Shown here: positions 60,110 through 64,000 of the stretch, piece by piece | How positions within the stretch are numbered: the first letter of the stretch is position 1 | Layout: the number at the start of each line of letters is the position of its first letter | Assembly: GCF_958295425.1 (NCBI RefSeq) | Contig: NC_081136.1 | Coordinates: 29,440,077 to 29,504,076 of the forward strand | Reading direction: 5' to 3' | DNA from: Solea solea | Taxonomy: Eukaryota; Chordata; Actinopteri; Pleuronectiformes; Soleidae | DNA length: 64,000 nucleotides | Translations under genes and position numbers: made by a program | The notes under the pieces: generated by a model | The model's input: the letters and a program-made list of their open reading frames with translations, nothing else | Databases searched by the model: none | What the model was told of the DNA's origin: nothing

Positions 60110-60953
60110 CATCTCACTGTTTTTGGACATTTCAATGCAGATGTGTTACATAAAACATCTTTCATAAATATCTTGTGTCAACAGCTTGTGCTTCTGTGAT
60201 GCATAATAGATAGGGGTGACTCAGACTTCGCAGACCATTACTCTGGCCTAAATAATTCAAAAATGACACACAGTTGTTCAAAGTGGCACAAAGATGTGAT
60301 GGGAATTCAAAGGAAAATCCCATTATATTCCTGGTAGATGATGTTTTTTTTCTGCTCAATCCATATCCACCCTGGCCCATAATGTGGATCCAGGCTGTGG
60401 CAGTGAAACATAAACAAACAAACAAACAAACACACACAGCACTAAACGCTACTGCAGGGCTACAATTAGGCAAACCAGATTGATTACTATTCTGCCTGGA
60501 AGATGAAGCTGAGGCAGATTTTTTTTTTTTTTTTAAAAAAGCACTCTCAACCTTTGGTACTTTCAGCCCACCCAGCCTGCCTCATCACAACAGCAAAAAA
60601 AAGGGAAAGAAATAAAAGAGCTTGAAAACAAAACAGTGCTTCTGTCACTGCCTACTCTACCTGACCTGACCCGAGCAGAGCCAGTTGCTTATGAAATGGA
60701 TTACCGAGCTACACGCAGAAACAAAATCAACACCTCCTCTCATCAACTCGCTTTCTCTGGCTATTAAATTCGATCATCCAGAGGCCCCGATGACCCCGCA
60801 ACACACAAAACACATTTATTAAGCCACCTGCGAACCAAACAACCTTCTCTTCCTCTCTTGCCTCATCATCACCAAAACAATTTGGCGTTCTTTATACTTT
60901 AAGGGCTGCGCCGTCATCTCTCCATTGCTAATTGGCTACACAGCGAGACGACT

Positions 60954-60954
60954 G

Positions 60955-60980
<26 letters not shown>
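60954..60980 (+). repeat. (CA)n microsatellite
   Basis: About 13 CA units in the intron upstream of exon 1 of the window. Confidence 0.88.
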
Positions 60981-60985
<5 letters not shown>

Positions 60986-61462
60986 ACGACTTAGGGAGCA
61001 CACACTTGTGCAAAGATGAAGCACACATTACGTTGTCTCAGACCGATGCACACTTGTTTTAATTGCCCTCCTGACATTAAGTGTAATAAACTGTTGTCCC
61101 TAAATTATGCATGGCGCTCCATAACTCCTGCATGGATATTTTTTATAGACACACACAGTGAAGAGGAGACGCCGGCCTGTCGTCCAATAAAGACGAAATA
61201 TTTTTTTATTTGTTGATGAAGCTACACAAGCAGCTCAGGGGTTATTGTTTAATGTCGCTCTGCAGCAGAATAATTACCCTTTGGAATGAATTGACTTTTC
61301 CAGAGGAGTACGTACGCACATCAGTGATGTGCTGTTTTTGAATGATGAGTAGGTGGAAACTGTGAAGGTAAAGGTAGAGGAGGAGGGAAATGAATACATG
61401 TGAGTTTGCACTGGCAATGGTTCCTGGAGGTTTTTACATTTCTTTACTGGTAACATATGTAT

Positions 61463-61466
<4 letters not shown>

Positions 61467-61498
<32 letters not shown>
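61467..61498 (+). repeat. (GT)n microsatellite
   Basis: About 15 GT units in the intron upstream of exon 1 of the window. Confidence 0.9.
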
Positions 61499-61501
<3 letters not shown>

Positions 61502-64000
61502 GCTTGTCTAGTTTGACCTTACTGAGTGAGGATACTTTGGCCAGCCCTTGCTTCCTGACACCTTCAGTGTAAGGACGTAAATAATTAAATAATATTGACA
61601 CTTCAGAGGACTTCAGAGGACACCTACCTGAACAGACCCTGTGCCCTGTGTCTTGAAAACACAGTTATTGATAAATAATAGAGAGTTTGATCAGTTCTGC
61701 CATGCAATATTTATTTTCTTATTTTTCTTTCTCTTTCTTTTGTGTGTTTGTGTGTGTGTGTGTGTCTGTTTGTAATTGTATTAACATTCTGTTGTTAAAA
61801 ATGACTTGCCCTTAATAGCACATCATTGACAATAGAGGAATTGGGTTTGATTCAGGGTGAGTCAGGGCTGGAGTCTGACATTAGTTCAGATATAACGCTA
61901 ATGTATGTATAGATATTACATCATTGAGTGTCCTCGCATAGACAGAAGTATGTGTGTGTGTGTGTGTGTCCTTGACAAATATAGAACTGTCAAAGCTACT
62001 AAAATTAAGATTAATAGATGTTGTCCACACAGATAAATGGTGCACATGAAACGTAAATTAGATCTGGTCTTGAGTGCTACTCATTATCTACAAAATTAAA
62101 TTAAGTACCTCTGCTTTGTGATGAAAGCTTTCTTTCTTTCTTTTTTCCTCCCTTTTTCGGGAGATCAATGTCAAATTCGGATACGTGGCAGGAATGTGCT
62201 TTTGCGAGCAAAGTCGTTTGAATTATGTATGCCGGCGTACTTTGGTAAAAGACCTGCAGCTTTAAACCATTGAGGCAAATCAGGCATTCAGATGGATCAA
62301 TGTCTTTAGGGGACAGTAACTCAGTAGCTTACATCCAAGTGTTTGTGATTAAAGTCATACTGCAGCCAAGGACGGGAGAAAACTGTAAAATAATTCACGT
62401 GCATATGCGTTTATGATGTGTGTTCTAGTGTGTGTGTGTTTGCACTGGGTGAGTGCGCATAAGCCTGTCAAAAACAAGCCTGGGAGCAAACACGTACAGG
62501 ATGGAAGCATTTAGAGAGAGTACAGTTAACTAGGGCAACACGCTGCTTTCTGTCAGCGAGGTTTGTCTTTGATTAAGAAAAATCCTCCAAAATGGCACCA
62601 AACAATGTAAAGCTTCTACACATCTGCTTCACTTTTTAGCAGAACAGCGCAACTGAATGTGTTATCTGTTACTGCATCTGGTGACACGCGTGCTATTTAT
62701 GATAATACTGACTAATCAGCTGAGGCAGAAGAAGAAGAGGAAGAAGCTGACAAACAAGACACAAGAGAACAGTCATGTAAGTAGTTGCTTCATATTCCTA
62801 TTTCAGTGTCATTCTCCTGGTTTATCAGGAATCAATGCAGACTTTTGTTGCGTTTATCAGCGCAGAACTGCAAACGTTTCACACTTTCGCTCCAGATTTT
62901 TCTAGATACTGCAGTTTTGTTACGAGTAAAACATAAATTGCAGAATGCGCTAAATGGCTTTGTGTCATTCTGCTTAAATATTGCATCCCTTCAAGCTTAT
63001 GAGAGATTATTCATGATAATTTAACATACTGGAACTGCATGACTGCTCCTAAAGTAATTGTTAGCCTTCTGAGGGAAAAGGGAAAATAGGAGCTGACTCA
63101 GTGGATCAGTCCCGCAGATTCATGACATTACTATAGTTCCATTGTCCTTAAATAATAATCAGTCTTCTCCTCCCCTGAGCAGGCTGTGCTGCTCCTGTAA
63201 TAATGCACAAGGGCAATGTAATATAACAATGATCTGCTTTAAAGCTCAAAAAATTCTGAAAAAAAACAAAACTGCAGCAGGTTTGCAGCAACCATTCATA
63301 AACACATTTCACATTTTAAAATGTGTTAAAATAAATAACTTCTGTGATGAACTGCTGCTGATTGCTTAATGTTGGTTGCACATTTGCTCTGTAAACAGCT
63401 GCAAACAATCCCACACTGTTTAAATCCCAGCACTGTACTGTATGTCTCCACCTATTAATTATTATTTTTAAAAGCAACAATGTAAACACTGCAACTAATA
63501 ATTACAAATGCTGCAATTTAGCTGAAACTTTGTACTTTGGTTTCAAAGATACTACAACAAGTATGAGTTTGAAATTCTCACATTAGAATATAGAGTAGTT
63601 TTCATGGTATCTCACATGTTAATGCTCTAAAATGTTGTTAATAAAACTATGGCAGAGGAACTAATCGACTATACTTTAACATACATATTATACAAAGTAT
63701 TAAAACACAATATCTGATAGGGAAAAAGTGCAATTATGCATCAACACCCTTCATTCTGCCATATTTTGAAATAATGCTCAGATGTTCATCATCATCATCA
63801 TACTTTAAGTCACAGCAGACAGATCTCACTGCAGAACAAACCTCTCAACATTTCATGTGACATCTCTTAGACATTTCGAAGAACTCGACATACTAATTCA
63901 CCCACCAACCTGTTGCTAATGGAAACTGCTGATGCCAATCATTACAGATGGTGTGAACACATTCTATTTATATATGAAAAAATCATCTGAATGCCTTTCG

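Larger units (their letters stand above)
58651..64000 (-). other. dock4: dock4 intron, 5' part truncated by the window edge
   Basis: At least 5.3 kb, the largest intron in the window. Holds the 58750 repeat, TA and GT/CA arrays. I searched for the preceding DOCK4 segment (the region with SEWYQIHENI in the human protein) and did not find it, so the next exon should lie beyond 64000. Confidence 0.6.

Noticed and set aside
58651..64000. Searched for another upstream dock4 exon or a promoter
   Set aside because: No frame resembling the preceding DOCK4 segment and no CpG-rich promoter region; the gene continues past the window.

Overview
The window is vertebrate, almost certainly teleost fish, genomic DNA. 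It has GT-AG introns, dense CA/GT microsatellites, and teleost-type repeats: tRNA-headed SINEs, a hAT-type miniature element and a Tc1/mariner relic. There are no bacterial-style operons and no long intact ORFs. Nearly every ORF of 60-150 codons is either an intronic chance frame or a read-through of one exon.

One gene explains the coding content: the minus-strand 3' four-fifths of dock4 (dedicator of cytokinesis 4, a DOCK-B family Rac/Rap guanine nucleotide exchange factor). I placed 41 consecutive coding exons, from 58650 (5'-most in the window) down to the stop codon at 9739-9741. Every junction is GT-AG and every phase closes, so they splice into one open frame of 1626 residues. By recall of the human protein (about 1966 aa), some 355 N-terminal residues (SH3 domain and start) lie beyond the right edge. 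In transcript order the exons encode the DHR1/C2 lipid-binding domain (exons 1-5, 50620-58650), the helical armadillo-like scaffold (exons 6-22, 34298-49628), the DHR2 catalytic GEF domain (exons 23-33, 21544-34212), and a Ser/Pro-rich tail with SH3-binding proline motifs and a C-terminal Ser-Gln-Leu (exons 34-41, 9739-21338).

Positions 1-9738 hold the 3' UTR and downstream flank: candidate poly(A) signals, a hAT MITE with terminal inverted repeats and a near-perfect 8-bp duplication, a SINE with a HpaI-type tail, and a local 85-100 bp duplication. The introns hold a SINE with perfect 13-bp target duplications, further SINE relics, a Tc1 transposase relic antisense to the gene in the last intron, two copies of another interspersed repeat, a 19-bp perfect hairpin, CTCF-like motifs, and CA/UG tracts directly beside several splice sites.

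I see no second protein-coding gene, tRNA/rRNA gene or CRISPR array, and no evidence of a wholly new system. The most interesting points are RNA-processing features of dock4: a 27-nt microexon, a NAGNAG acceptor, a tandem donor, and UG/CA tracts at exon edges. All homology calls come from reading and recall, without database searches.
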